Shown piece by piece: positions 33,241 to 44,359 of a stretch of DNA of 64,000 nucleotides. Origin of the DNA: Ananas comosus (taxonomy: Eukaryota > Streptophyta > Magnoliopsida > Poales > Bromeliaceae). The stretch lies in NCBI RefSeq assembly GCF_001540865.1, contig NC_033622.1:13770797-13834796 (forward strand), read 5' to 3'. How positions within the stretch are numbered: position 1 is the stretch's first letter; every line of letters starts with the position of its first letter. The notes beneath the pieces are model-generated. The model was not told where the DNA came from. It did no database searches and saw only the letters and a program-made list of their open reading frames with translations. The translations under genes were made by a program, and so were the position numbers.

Positions 33241-35019
33241 TTAAAAGAGAGTTCGAAAACATAGGTCATGTGCATAGCAGCTTCTGCTTGTCCTCCTCTG
33301 GGCCTTTTGTGTGTGCTTTTTTTAAGCTTTATGAACCGGTTGTTATGTCTCTGCTGTGTTAATTAGCTAATGAAGCTTTATTTCCTCAAACAAACTTTTG
33401 CGCACTATTTAAATATGTACATTAATTAGTTAGTGTTTTCCTTTTAGAATCAGAAGTTTAAGTTGTTTCCTACATAATCTGAACCCCAAGTTTCCCCCAA
33501 CTGGGCACTCAAAACTCTGTGACTTCACCTGGAACCTCAACTCTATACTTTGCTGCAGTAGTTTGGCTATATATGTAATTCGAAGTCGAACAATTAAGCG
33601 AAAAGAAACTTATGGTTTATACATTGAATTCATAATTTCTTCTCCCTAGCGCAATGAATGGACCTAACAAGAAATTAAACCTGTACTTTCCATCAGTGGG
33701 AGGCACCGGCTTGGAGCTTTCATTGATTACGAACACAAAGAGAAAGAGAAAGGGAGCCATCAATAAATAGGTAAGCAGAACAACAATCTCAACAAAGGGG
33801 GGCCGGCCTTCGCTTTCACAAAAGTATGATAAATTAAATAGCAAATTAATAAATATTTTATTATTACAGAAGACATTAGTAAACTTGATTTTAGAGTATA
33901 ATGATTGTTTCACATGGTATTAGAGCAGTAAGTCTTGAGTTCAAATCATGTCAGGCTCCTAGCATAATTAAATTTTTCCTATTTTATTCAAATTCACGTC
34001 GTGAGTGATCTTACAAAAAAAAAGAAGTCTCGAACCCAGAAATATATATATATGGCATTTTTAATATTTATATTCAACAGAATTTGATTGAATTTAATTA
34101 ATAAATGGGACTCAAGATGCGCTCATCTCAATTTCTAACTAGTTTATTAATTCAACTTATTACACAAAAATTAAAAAAATTATTATATTTAATAGCTCCA
34201 TTACCAAGTAGTTATTTATTGATCTATCCGCTAAAAAGTTATTAAATTAGTAACTTTTAATGAAATCAGCATTCGTCAATTTGATAAAATTCATGAATCA
34301 CTTAGTTCCAAATTGAAAATTCCAAAGTTCAGAAATTCTCAACCATAAAAATCAAAACTTAATGGGACTTTCAGGTTTATAGTTGAGGGGTCTCCGTACA
34401 TATGAATCTTATCAAATCTTAGCTTGTGCAAATAAAAAGACCAAATCTTAGCTTGTGCAAATAAAAAGGCTCTACTTACCGAGAAAGTCTACTGTGTAGC
34501 AATTATATCATATCATTTGTGTTCAGTAAATTATTTTTTTTTAAAAAAATACAGTAAAAATATATTTTAAAAAATCATAATAAGATAGATGATGCTCAAA
34601 ATTCAAATATAATTGATTAAAAAATTATGATGTAACTATCACATTTTAAACATTTTTCTATCCATCACCCTTGCCAAAAGGGGTCCACAAGTAAAACTTG
34701 TCAAAAATGCGCAGGACAAAACAAGTGCTAACTGAGGTATCAATTACCAAACACAAGATTGGTGCATTGATAGAATATTAGAATAGCGGGCACCACATGT
34801 ACTTACACATAGAGAGAGATGAAAAGGTTTTATACCATAAATATTCACCTTTACTGTTTAATTCATCGTAACTTTACTTTCGATCAAAATTTAAAATTTT
34901 TAAAAAAACATAATTAATTTTAGCTATTTGAAGACCAAAATAAATTACAAAAAAAATATTAACCAATCTTTCATACTTTTAATTTTTACAAAAAAAATAT
35001 TCAACGATTGTATTTACGT
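33241..35019. other. Intergenic region with a tRNA-primer-like fragment
   Basis: No gene supported. At 33913-33960, CATGGTATTAGAGCAGTAAG followed by CTTGAGTTCAAATCATG resembles the TGGTATCAGAGC primer-binding context of copia-type elements. A reversed relative is at about 51063-51115. No LTRs were identified around it. Confidence 0.4.
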
Positions 35020-35463
35020 TCGGTATCTTCTTCCCAGTACGGGAAGATCGGACGCACTTGACACCTGCACAGGCGACGTTCGAGGTCTCTGGGCCAGAAC
35101 TACTGAAATCCATGTTGACTCGTCGAGAAAATAAGGCCTGATCCTCCTGGCTGCGATTTGGTAGGTAATCTGGACTGATAGAAACAACTCAATCTTCAGA
35201 GGAAAACCGCCCAATATCACCTGGTCTCTTGAACGTGTCAAACTACTGATCAGCAATTGGACCACAATGCTCTAATGTCTCTCCTGCATCTCCTTCCTCT
35301 GTTTCTCTTTCTTTTGTTACCTTGCCTTTTCTTTTCGCTTTTCACTTTTCACCTTTTTGCCGGTTTCTCGGAGGCCTAAGCTGCTTTCAACCTGTACGCT
35401 CAGTTCATTTGACTTAATGAATGAAGCAAGTAGCTTACTACCTGTTTCCCAAAAAAAAAAAAA
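35020..35463 (+). mobile_element. 5'-truncated LINE, C-terminal ORF2 end plus poly-A
   Basis: The frame around 35165-35265 reads IWTDRNNSIFRGKPPNITWS then LERVKLLISNW. This is the conserved W--RN-RIF segment that ends plant LINE ORF2 proteins after the zinc-knuckle (zf-RVT) region. It is followed by TC-rich 3' UTR, AATGAATGAAGCAAGTAGC, TTACTACCTG and a poly-A at 35449-35463. Only the last ~440 bp of the element are present. Confidence 0.7.
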
Positions 35464-35700
35464 ATTACATTATTTACTTTCTATCAAGCAAATATCAAAA
35501 CTAAAAAAAATACTCCATTTTCACAATTATACAAATAAATAACAGAAGGAAATTAATTTTTATCTAAACTCTACTTTGTCCGAAAATCTTCTCCAACTTG
35601 AACTTCACGTTCAGTGAAACGAACATTTCCTCACTAACAAAAGTATCTTTTGAGCCGATCCTCTGCAAACTAAATTTTTTTTTACTAATTATTAATATAC

Positions 35701-36219
35701 CAACACTACAACAAAAACGGTCTATAGCGACACTTTTAAATGTAGGTACATGTCAAAAAAGTGCCGCTAGATAAAATTACCGACACTTTTAAAAAGTGTT
35801 GCTATATGTGGGGTCGCTAGGTATATAGTGACAGTTAAAGAGTGTCGCTATAAGCTAAAAAAGTGTTGCTAATTTACCAACACTTATTTGAGCATTTAGC
35901 AACCGCCTAAACTCTATCTCGTTAGCTGCGGTGGCGGAGGGGGATGACAGTAAAGGCTCTTCGTCTAGAATTTCAGTGGATTGAGTGAAGAGAGAAGAAA
36001 AGATGGCAATTAATTTTTCTTTTTTTTTCTTTTCTGTTTGTAATCGGGTCAAATGGACTGGGTGTGGTGGGTTGAGTAGAGTAATCTTTTATTTTTGGTT
36101 GGATTGGGCTTTATATTTAGGCATTAGTAGATGTGTTTTTAAGTTTTAGCATAAATGGGACACTTACTCAAAAGTGTCCCAAACATGTGTCCCTATAACC
36201 TAATTCTATTGTAGTGCAA
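35701..36219. mobile_element. Non-autonomous CACTA element with CAA target duplication
   Basis: The element 35704-36216 starts CACTACAACAAAAAC and ends TTCTATTGTAGTG, the CACTA signature, flanked by CAA at 35701-35703 and 36217-36219. Subterminal copies of CGACACTTTT/AAAAGTGTCGCTA in both orientations occupy the left 200 bp and recur near 36160-36190, as expected of CACTA transposase-binding arrays. 513 bp, no transposase. Confidence 0.9.
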
Positions 36220-37089
36220 TAAAAATTTATATAATATCTCAATCTATGTGTATAAATTAATTCAAAGAAAAATTTTCAACTAACAGTCTATAAAAAGAGG
36301 ACGTAATATATGCAATACTCCGTGGGGGCAAGAAGACACATACCACAGCTTTTTGAAGTTAAAAAGAGGTGGGCTAAAATAAAGTTGCAACACTTTTTTC
36401 CTAGTGCGCGTACGTGCTCCCTAATTTTTGACCCATTGACAACGCCTTCATCCAATTAACGCGCCGTGACGTCCCCTTCGTGCCTACGTGGCGAAAGCGA
36501 GAAAAGGTTGTGCAACAGCACGACTGCTTTTACAATCCAACCCCACTTTATACTTACCAGCGAACAAAGTTGAGTTACTTATGGATAATTTTTTGAGAAA
36601 AAAGATAACATGTTACCCGCTTTATTTATAAAGAAATTAAATTAAGCTACAGTGGTGAAATAATCGAGGCCTCAAGCGAAAGAGGAAAAAAAAAAAAAGA
36701 AGAAGAAGAAGAAGAAGAAGAAGAAGAAGAAAATTTAATAGCTAGCAGGGACGAGCAGCTCTATTATTAGGGAGGAGCAATTCCCAGTGCTTCGTTAAAA
36801 GAGTCATCTTTTGAGTTGTAGACTTAATAGCATATCTCATTAGAGAATTCACTAGAACCGTGCATCTCAATTTTTTTCATTCATATAATTAAGCTGATAC
36901 ATAATTACTTGCATCTTTCGTTACTTACATTATCACCCGAGCTAAATTCATTACTTGCATCTTTCCTCGTTAGAGTAAGATGTACAATTATGGAAAAGAA
37001 ATTATAATATATGTAATATAATTTGTTACTACATTATCACCCGAGCTAAATTCCCAATGTACCGGAAATAGAACTTCCAAATTGATGGT
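36220..37089. other. Intergenic region with a reversed LINE tail and (GAA)n
   Basis: A reversed LINE tail block is at 36587-36700 (TTTTTTGAGAAAAAAGATAA, CCGCTTTATTTATAAAG), with (GAA)n at 36699-36731. A direct repeat of CATTATCACCCGAGCTAAAT occurs near 36930 and 37025. No gene seen. Confidence 0.5.
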
Positions 37090-37786
37090 ATCTTTTTAGA
37101 CTAAATTACAGAAAATATTTATGTCAAAATTTGATTTTTTATTTTTCTCCCTGTCATTTAAAAATCTACACTTTGCTTTCTTATAAAATAAAAATTGTTC
37201 ACTTCACCTGCTGCCGTTAATAATCCATTAGGATTCCGTTTATAAAATACTACTCTATTTTTTTATGCCAAAAATATCCTCAGCATTCTCTCATGTTGCC
37301 TCGCCCTCCTCTGCTTTGCCGCCTCACAGTCTCGCCCTCCTCCGCCGCCTCGCCCTCGCCCATATCTCTGTCCACGCCCACAAACACCCCCTCGCCCTCC
37401 TCTGTCGCCTCATCCTCGTTCTTGCCCTTGCCCGCCGCAATTTTCTCAATTTCTTTCCACCCCGATTTTTTCGCTACTGTCGCCGAAATGGAAGGGCGAC
37501 GAGAGGGCAGAGGACAAAGGGAGCAGGCGGAGAAGAAAATGAAGACGAACCCGGCCGATCAAGACGGGAAAAATCGAAGAGAGGAGGCGGCGGATGAGCG
37601 AGATGAGGGAGGAGACGAAAATGATGAGAGGTAAATTGGTCATTTTGTCATCACATTTCACACCATACCCTATGTGAACATTTTTTATTTCACAAAGGGA
37701 TAAAGTGTAGAGTTTTAAATGACAGGAAGAGAAACTGAAAATCGAATTTTGACAGGAAAGTTTTATATAATTTACCCTTCTTTTTA
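37090..37786. mobile_element. MULE-like element with ~110-bp TIRs and GC-rich cargo
   Basis: The element 37099-37777 has inverted ends sharing CCTGTCATTTAAAA, TCTACACTTT, AAATAAAAA and TGTTCAC. It is flanked by near-identical 9-mers (ATCTTTTTA at 37090-37098, TTCTTTTTA at 37778-37786; 8/9). The core at 37290-37635 is GC-rich with repeated CTCGCCCTCCTC and a GACGAGAGGG-type half. Both resemble captured or low-complexity coding DNA, but I recognise no protein. The right end is only about 240 bp from the start codon of the next peptide gene. Confidence 0.75.
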
Positions 37787-37931
37787 AATTATTTTTTCCG
37801 AAAGATTCAAATACTTATCTTAATTTCCGGCTACAACATAAACTTCAAATATTTTTTCCACTAAACTCACTTTCTCCAAATATATAGTAAAGCTATTTCA
37901 GAAACCACACCAACTGGGCACTCGCTCCATC

Positions 37932-37939
37932 TATAAAAA
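37932..37939 (+). promoter_or_regulatory. TATA box of the 38.0-kb peptide gene
   Basis: TATAAAAA in CATCTATAAAAAGCC, about 80 bp upstream of the ATG. Confidence 0.6.
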
Positions 37940-38017
37940 GCCAATAAGGGCTATACATGAGCAACCCCAAACCAAAGCTAAGAACAAGGTTCTGAAGTTT
38001 TTTGAAGTACTCGATCC

Positions 38018-38861
38018 ATGGCCGACTTCGCCCAGCAGCTCAAGGCCAAATTCTCTTACTTCTTTCAACGCGTCAAGAGCTTCAGCTTTGGTAACAATAA
38101 AGAAAATAAAGGTGGAGTATATATATATATATATATATATATAGTTCGAATAAATATTTGTTCTCCTGTTTCATGAAGTTATCATATGGTACGTTTTCCA
38201 TCTTTCACATTATTTTAATCGATAGATCTAATGGTTTCTTGTATTATTTCATCTATGCATGCAGGAAATGAGAGTAGTAGTAGTAGTACTGTAGCCAGTG
38301 TACAAACGACCTCTGCTGTGACTCTGGTGATGCATGCATGCATATCTGTTGTTCATTAGAATATATTGTTGAATACTTTGTGAATCTAAACCAGAAAAAA
38401 CCTAGGGACATATTTCAATAACGTTTCTTACAACACACACACACACACACACATATATATACAGCTCTAAATTCCAAAGCCTAGGTGAGTTGAGCTAATG
38501 TGTTTTTAAAAATACATGAGCATTTGTGTTATAAATTTTTAACCGTCGAATTGCCTCAAGATCTGTACAGTACTATTATTGATATGCCCCGTTAAGCTTC
38601 TTTAACTCGTGATCCAACAGTTAAAAAATTACAAGCGCGTTTGAAAGCACAGAGCTCAACTCTCAAAATTGTTCTTCTTAGGTTGAAATAGAGTAGCTTA
38701 TTATATGTTTAGCACTCTTTTATTCTTATTAATCGCTTTGACATTAGAGCTTATTGATTTGGATGGCTCATACATATATGCAGAGTAGGGAGATTATTAC
38801 TGAGGAAAAGGTTTCGTCCCACATGCATGTTTCCAACCCACCTAGTCCGGAACACAATTGA
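38018..38861 (+). CDS. Small three-exon peptide precursor, PROPEP-like (77 aa)
   Basis: Exons are 38018-38111, 38265-38326 and 38784-38861, with GT...AG introns, phases 1 and 0, and a TGA stop. The protein starts MADFAQQLKAKFSYFFQRVK, an amphipathic basic helix without a signal peptide. A Ser-rich middle contains TVASVQ, and the tail is HMHVSNPPSPEHN. MAxF-xQLKxKxS and VASVQ are shared with the gene at 40154, and the terminal Pro-rich/HN ending with both other members. Intron 2 (457 bp) seems to contain a decayed MITE: GTGAGTTGAGCTAATG near 38485 faces AGAGCTCAACTCTC near 38665, with inner TTTTTAACCGT / CAGTTAAAAA. The donor of exon 2 (CTG|GTGATG) is the least certain junction. Confidence 0.52.
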
Positions 38862-40153
38862 AATATTGTACAAGTAACATGGTGCTGCAGCGACGTGACT
38901 ATGGTTCATGGTTGAAGTTCACGTCTTATAAATAAAACATTATATATTAATGTCTACAAGTTCAAAGTTCTCTTAACTAGGTTCTTAGCATGCGTGCGTG
39001 TGTATATATATAATGCTAGTTTGTTTTTCTTTGGTTTGTGGAAGAGTTGTTTAATTAGCTTCAGTACTGCTTTTGTATGCATGTAATTAAGCTCCAAAGC
39101 TACATAAGATGTTGGTGTGTTGCATTTGCACTTAATTAAAAATCAATTGGCGTTGAGTGGTGCTATAAATATACCTTATATGGATTTAATGTTGTAGACC
39201 ACATAATAAGCCTTGTCACGCTCACGATCTAATTAGTGCCCGGTGAGAAATACTTTCTCACACTTTCGACAAACCACACAATCTATTTTTAGAAAAATGA
39301 TTTAACTTTTTGGATAGGTTTTTCTAACAATAACTTTAAATAAAAGCTTATAATCGCGATGAGATAAAGGGTTCACAGATGAGGCCATGTTCGGGAATCT
39401 TGTAGAAGTGGGGTGTTTGTCAAAACCAGTGTAGCTTGATTAGTGATATTTATATATTTTTTTAAAAAGAAGAACTATTTTAATGACTTTTCCAGGTTAC
39501 AAGATATAACAAAATAATTTTATTTTTCTACAGTTTAGGATAAAACTAAAAAAGCTAAAAAGTATGAAATTGTAGACTGAAATAAGAGTTAAATATCGTA
39601 ACAATTCATCCTTTTCTCCTCTTTCTCTCTCTCTCTCTCTCTCTTTCGAAATAACTTTTTTTGAAATATAAAATCCAAAGTAACAAAGAGTGATTCAAAT
39701 TCCTTAGATTTTTTTTTTTCAATACAAAAAAGATTAGTTTGAGGAAGTATTATATTATTAAAAGAAATGAAACAAATTTGAGAATTTTTGGGAATCCCCA
39801 TCAAGTCAAAGTACAGAGGAGCCCATGTGACCATGTTGGCATGGTATGACGCAAAATCCCCCTTTAGTCATTTTCTTCAGGAGAATCTTCCTATTTATTT
39901 ATTACCGCATTAAATTACGCATAAATTGCTACAAAGTTAATCTTTTTGAAATGGCAACACAAAGTAAATCTCGCTTTACAATCACATGCTGTACTAAATA
40001 TAGAGAGAATCTCCTTTCAATTAATTAAGTACCATGCCAAGTCACATTATATAGTAACCCAGCCACATGGGCCAACCCTTCAAAAACCCTCCACCTCATT
40101 GAACCCGTAGGCCATAGAAGAAACAAAGGCTACAGGTCATCTTCACTGGCGCC
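38862..40153. other. Intergenic region, no gene seen
   Basis: AT-rich spacer with a CT-run at 39619-39644 and the 5' flank of the next gene; a TTATATAG TATA-like sequence is at about 40047. Confidence 0.45.
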
Positions 40154-40708
40154 ATGGCTAAGTTCACAAAGCAACTCAAGGACAAGCTCTCTTGTCTCGT
40201 TGGTCCTTTCAAAGGTTGCAGCAACGGGGACTCTCATGAAAAAGGTACATAAAAGCCAAAAAATGTTTCTGTTTGCGAGAAAGAGATGATGATCTTACAT
40301 ATTGAGAGCACGAATTGCTTCGTTTTTTAGGCCATGTTGGGGATTTGAATGAATCGAAGGTGGCTTCTGTTCAGGTTACAGTTATTTCGTGCTTGTTAAT
40401 CTTTAATCGATGGTCTTTTTGGAACAAAACTTATATGCAAAATTTCTCTGCAGGGAGACGGTCTAATTAACCGTTTTTATATGCAATGTACAAATTTTAA
40501 AGTAAAAATAATAATTGATTGGACTATCTCTCGATCAGTAGGAAATGCTTTGTATAAAGTTTTTTAAAAATCCCTTTTTGCTTGGATATAGAGTTTGTGA
40601 CTCGTGTTTTCAAATGCTCATTGTAGAGGGATTCGTGTGAGTAACATGAGAGGGAGAGGGCCGGCACTTCCGGTAGCGTCGAAGCCACCGCCGCCCCAAC
40701 ACAATTAA
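40154..40708 (+). CDS. Small peptide precursor, PROPEP-like, splice frame in doubt
   Basis: Exon 1 is 40154-40244: MAKFTKQLKDKLSCLVGPFK, GCSNGDSHEK. Exon 2 by homology is 40331-40374: GHVGDLNESKVASVQ. The conserved tail frame, IRVSNMRGRGPALPVAS then KPPPPQHN, ends in TAA at 40706-40708. It is the best match to a Pep-like ending in the cluster. However, joining exon 2 (phase 0) to either AG at 40626 or 40628 puts the tail out of frame and hits a stop within about five codons. Skipping exon 2 and joining exon 1 to the AG|GG acceptor at 40628/40629 restores the frame and would give about 56 residues. So the gene either uses a two-exon form, uses a weak donor further into intron 2, or is newly broken. 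It has no signal peptide. Confidence 0.48.
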
Positions 40709-42930
40709 AAGTTATGAGTTTTGAGACTACGTACTACGTCCCATGATTCTACTTCCCCTGTTTGAGTGTCTCGAGTTTGTTCTCCCCGTGTTTAAGTTAT
40801 TAAGACTCATGCGATCATTTTATCCGTAAAATGTGCTCAATGCTTTGATTCTCTCTCTCTCTCACACGCACACAAAGAGCCGTGGGTAAGTTGATTGTTT
40901 AGGCCATTTGTAACATGTGAAGATTGAAACAGGCCCCGCGGTTGGTTCGCTTGCAACAAAAATACGAAAGTGTACTGTGGCTCTATCATCCTATGCATGT
41001 GATTGCAACAAAAGGATCGATGGTTGTACCTTACGTGCATTTCCATTGATGAGTTGAATCAAATATCCCTTCGACTTGACCTTGCCTAAGCTAACCTCAA
41101 GATAAGGGGACCATGGGACCAGTTGGCAGGTGAAGAGCTCAATTATAGAGCATTTAAAGAGTTACAGCTGCACTCCAAATCATAGGAGTCCTTTGATTGA
41201 GAGCCACGCCACACTGTGTCATGATTCAATGTTTCTGTTTCGTCCGCTATCGAGTGCTCTGATTTGAAAGGTGAAAAATAAAAAATGAAAAAGACCAAAC
41301 AACAACCTTTGAAAGGTGAAAAATGTTTCTCAAAACCATAGAGAAAAAGAAAAAGGACTAATATTATTTGTGTCAAATTTGTGTATGCTTTACCGCTTTT
41401 TCGCCCCAGAACTGCTACTGAATCTTTAATATCAAAGACAACCTGGTTCACCCACCAACTTTAATTTATATCCTGGTGATTTAGTACTCATTAAAAGGCA
41501 GAGACATGGCCAGTGCGGAAATAACAATAAAGTAGCCCTTAAGCAAAAGCGAATAAAGTTAATGTTCTTTGCAAAGCCCAAAGAAACAATCAAGAGTGAA
41601 AGAAAAAAAGAACTGAGAAATGACAACACAAGTTATAACAAATAATTTTTTTTTTTTGAGAGAAAGATAGCACGCTATCTGCTTCGTTTATTTTATTTAT
41701 AAATAAATTTAGCTAAAAACATGAATCAACTAGAATTCGAACTTAGGTCTCGGATATCAACCACCAAGCTCTTTGCCACTTTGGTGTAGAGGACTACTAC
41801 TACTACTACAAAAAAGGAACTTCATAAAGGAACACAATTGCACGCTTAATGTTAGCAATTAGACATGTCTATTAATCAGGCTTTTTTTAAACAATGGTAG
41901 AGAACTTGGATTCGTACTATCTGAGTAGTTTGGGTTGGGTGGGCGAGCTAGCTATATATTAGGTAATTGCTATGCTATTGAAATCCAACTCGAACACAAA
42001 AGTCGACTGAAATATTTCTCCGATCTTGATTATAACCTTTCGCTTGTTAACCAACTATTCAATTACTTTTAAAAGCTTAAGCTGACAGAAAATAATAACT
42101 CTGTACGTAACATGGGGAGTCCCATACGATCTTTGCAGTTTTTACTGATTTTGCAAAAACCGAATTGGCGAACCTAGAACGGTTCAACATAAGTATGATT
42201 GAAGGGTACAAATACATTTTCTTCCCGTAAAATCAAAAAATAAGGTTAAAAAAAGAATATTTGGTATAGTTTACGACTTGTTGGGAACCATTGCTGCCTT
42301 AGCCAAAAAAGAATATTTGGTATAGTTTCAAGCTTCATTCGAACCCAAACCCACGCGGTCGGTTGCTGTCCTCAAAAAGCGCTCCGGAAGCTTCCCCGCG
42401 CAGGCCCCCAGTATTAGTAATTATCTGCCTGTGCTAATCGATATCGTCCGTCGGTTCACGATCGGACGGCGAAGGACGGTCCAGGAAGGCGAAAGGTACT
42501 GCAGTGTAAGGGAGGAGAGCCACGACGCAGGAACGGAGCCCACCATCGCGCGCTCCCTTCGCAACTATTCTCCCAGTCGAGGTTATCGTTTACGTGGATT
42601 CCTCAAACACCGCGAATAGGACAACCGTAACAATCTGGATCCCGTCACCTCCCCCCCAAATGTAAAATAGCAGTGGGCTCAAAATTATATTCTCCCCAGT
42701 ACATTAATGTATTGGTTTAGAGATCATAAATTTGTATTTTATACATTCTATGATGTGCATCTGATCTTACAATATTCTTTTTTGGTTTCCTGAGAGGATA
42801 AGCTCACCTATAGTTACCGGATACCGTCGATGCTACCACACTGTCAAAGAACGTACGTTTGCTCCAATTCTGGAACGCTTCTTTCTTTGTCCTTTGGCTT
42901 CGATTCCTCCTCGGCGATCTCTACGCTCGC
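40709..42930. other. Intergenic region between the peptide cluster and SEP2
   Basis: A reversed LINE tail is at about 41645-41790 (poly-T, AGAGAAAGATAGCACGCTAT, AATAAATTTAGCTAAAAAC, ACCAACCACCAAGCTC). The GC-rich patch 42350-42600 is probably distal SEP2 promoter. No gene supported. Confidence 0.5.
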
Positions 42931-43981
42931 ATGGCTCGCGCCGCCGCTGCAAAGGTGATCTTTTGCGAGATCGCACCGGAGAGACCGGCGAGGAGGGAGG
43001 CGCCGATCCTGAGGGTGAGGTCGGTGGGGCCCACCCCCGACGGCGGGAACAAGATCGTGCTCCAGCCCCGGCTCTGCACGCTGCGATCGTATGGCTCCGG
43101 ATCGCGCGATGGATTGGTGAGGGCCCCGAGGGGGGACGACCCCTCGCCGTTCTTCGCGTCCCTCGCCGATTACATCGAGAGCTCGCGGAGGAGCCACGAC
43201 TTCGAGATCGTCTCCGGCCGCCTCGCTATGGTACGTACGTTGGAATTCTCAATTCAGCTGTAAGAATTTACCAGCTTTACCTTGCGACGCATACTAAAGT
43301 ACGTCTATTCAAATTCAGGAACTGTGCGCTCAGATATCATGTGAGTTGCTAAGCTAGTATAATAATTCATAATTCTAGTTAAATCTGTTTGGTCAACGCT
43401 TGGTGATTGGGTTCAGGGTCCGGGTCAAAACTGTTGGTTAATTTAGCTCAACTTTCTTAGACCAAATCTAGTTGCATCGATTCTGGTTACGTCTCATCTA
43501 AGTCAAAATCCATAAAGTTCGTCTGTTTTGACTGGGTCCACTAAACTGTTCAGCAAGCGTTGCATTGTGCTTGCTACAAGAGATAACTAATTGTTCACAA
43601 ACATGATTTTGGTCTCTAGTTTTTGTTTAAAAAATCCTCTTATGCAAAAATGAAAAAAAAAAAAAAAACCTGCTTCTAACAATTTTGGTGCTCTGAATTA
43701 AATCCTGGTAGGTTGTGTTTGCGGCTGCGGTGTCCATCGAGGTGGTGACGGGCAACACCCTCTTCAAGAAGCTGGACATGCAAGAAATTACAGAGGCAGC
43801 GGGGCTGTGCGCAGCTGTTGTCGCCTGCGCCGCCGCGTTCGCGTGGTTCTCGAGCGCACGGAACCGGATCGGCCAGATGTTCACCTTAGGATGCAACACC
43901 TTCGTCGACTCCCTCATCGACAACCTCGTCGAAGCCCTCTTCTACGAGGGCGAGCTCAGCGATTGGTCTGATGAGATGTAG
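42931..43981 (+). CDS. SEP2: Stress-enhanced protein 2-like (LHC-superfamily), chloroplast, 189 aa
   Basis: Exon 1 is 42931-43230 (100 codons) and exon 2 is 43712-43981 (89 codons plus TAG), with a GT...AG phase-0 intron of 481 bp. Landmarks in order: a basic Ala-rich N-terminus (MARAAAAK), KIVLQPRLCTLRSYGSG, FFASLADYIESSRRSHDFE, then IVSGRLAMVVFAAAVSIEVV, an LHC-type E--xGR-AM helix at about residues 92-112. A second hydrophobic segment (GLCAAVVACAAAFAWFS) and ARNRIGQMFT follow, ending in LSDWSDEM. This is the two-helix SEP2 of thylakoids, a light-stress-induced relative of light-harvesting proteins. An in-frame upstream ATG at 42859 would add 24 residues; I chose 42931 because the protein then begins as other SEP2s do. 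The intron interrupts exactly after GRLAM. Confidence 0.88.
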
Positions 43982-44359
43982 ATCGGTGTTGTGATGTAGG
44001 CCAACGTAGTAAATTTATAGATTGAAGCTGTTCGGCTGGATCATGCAGCGGTAGTAAATTTATAGATTGAAGCTCTGTACGTAGTGGACGGCTCTGGCAC
44101 GTATTGCAGTAGATGGTGGTGTTTGATCTAAATTTGTGTAATTTAAACCGTTGAAGTAATAGGCGAGTGCACATGGGTTGGAAAACCCAAGAACTAGCTA
44201 CCTTCTATGTAACTTGGAGCTTTAAGTATATAAAACATAGAAAAAGTTCCATTTAGTACACAACTTGTTTGCTCGTTTGTTTCCATCTAGCTCAGCTCCG
44301 ATTCGTACCAGGTCAAATCATCTATTTGGAAAATGGGCTATTTTTAAACACGAACTTTA
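43982..44359. other. SEP2 3' flank
   Basis: Presumed 3' UTR and spacer; contains the direct repeat described at 44006-44074 and no further gene. Confidence 0.5.
44006..44074 (+). repeat. 24-bp direct repeat in the SEP2 3' UTR
   Basis: GTAGTAAATTTATAGATTGA plus AGCT occurs exactly at 44006-44029 and 44051-44074, 21 bp apart, just after the stop codon. Confidence 0.9.

Noticed and set aside
33913..33960. Possible copia primer-binding site
   Set aside because: No flanking LTRs or gag/pol sequence were found, so it is not called as an LTR retrotransposon.
37265..37634. Plus-strand open frames of about 110 codons with Leu/Ala/Ser-rich translations
   Set aside because: They lie wholly inside the GC-rich core of a TIR element, overlap in two frames and match no recognised protein.
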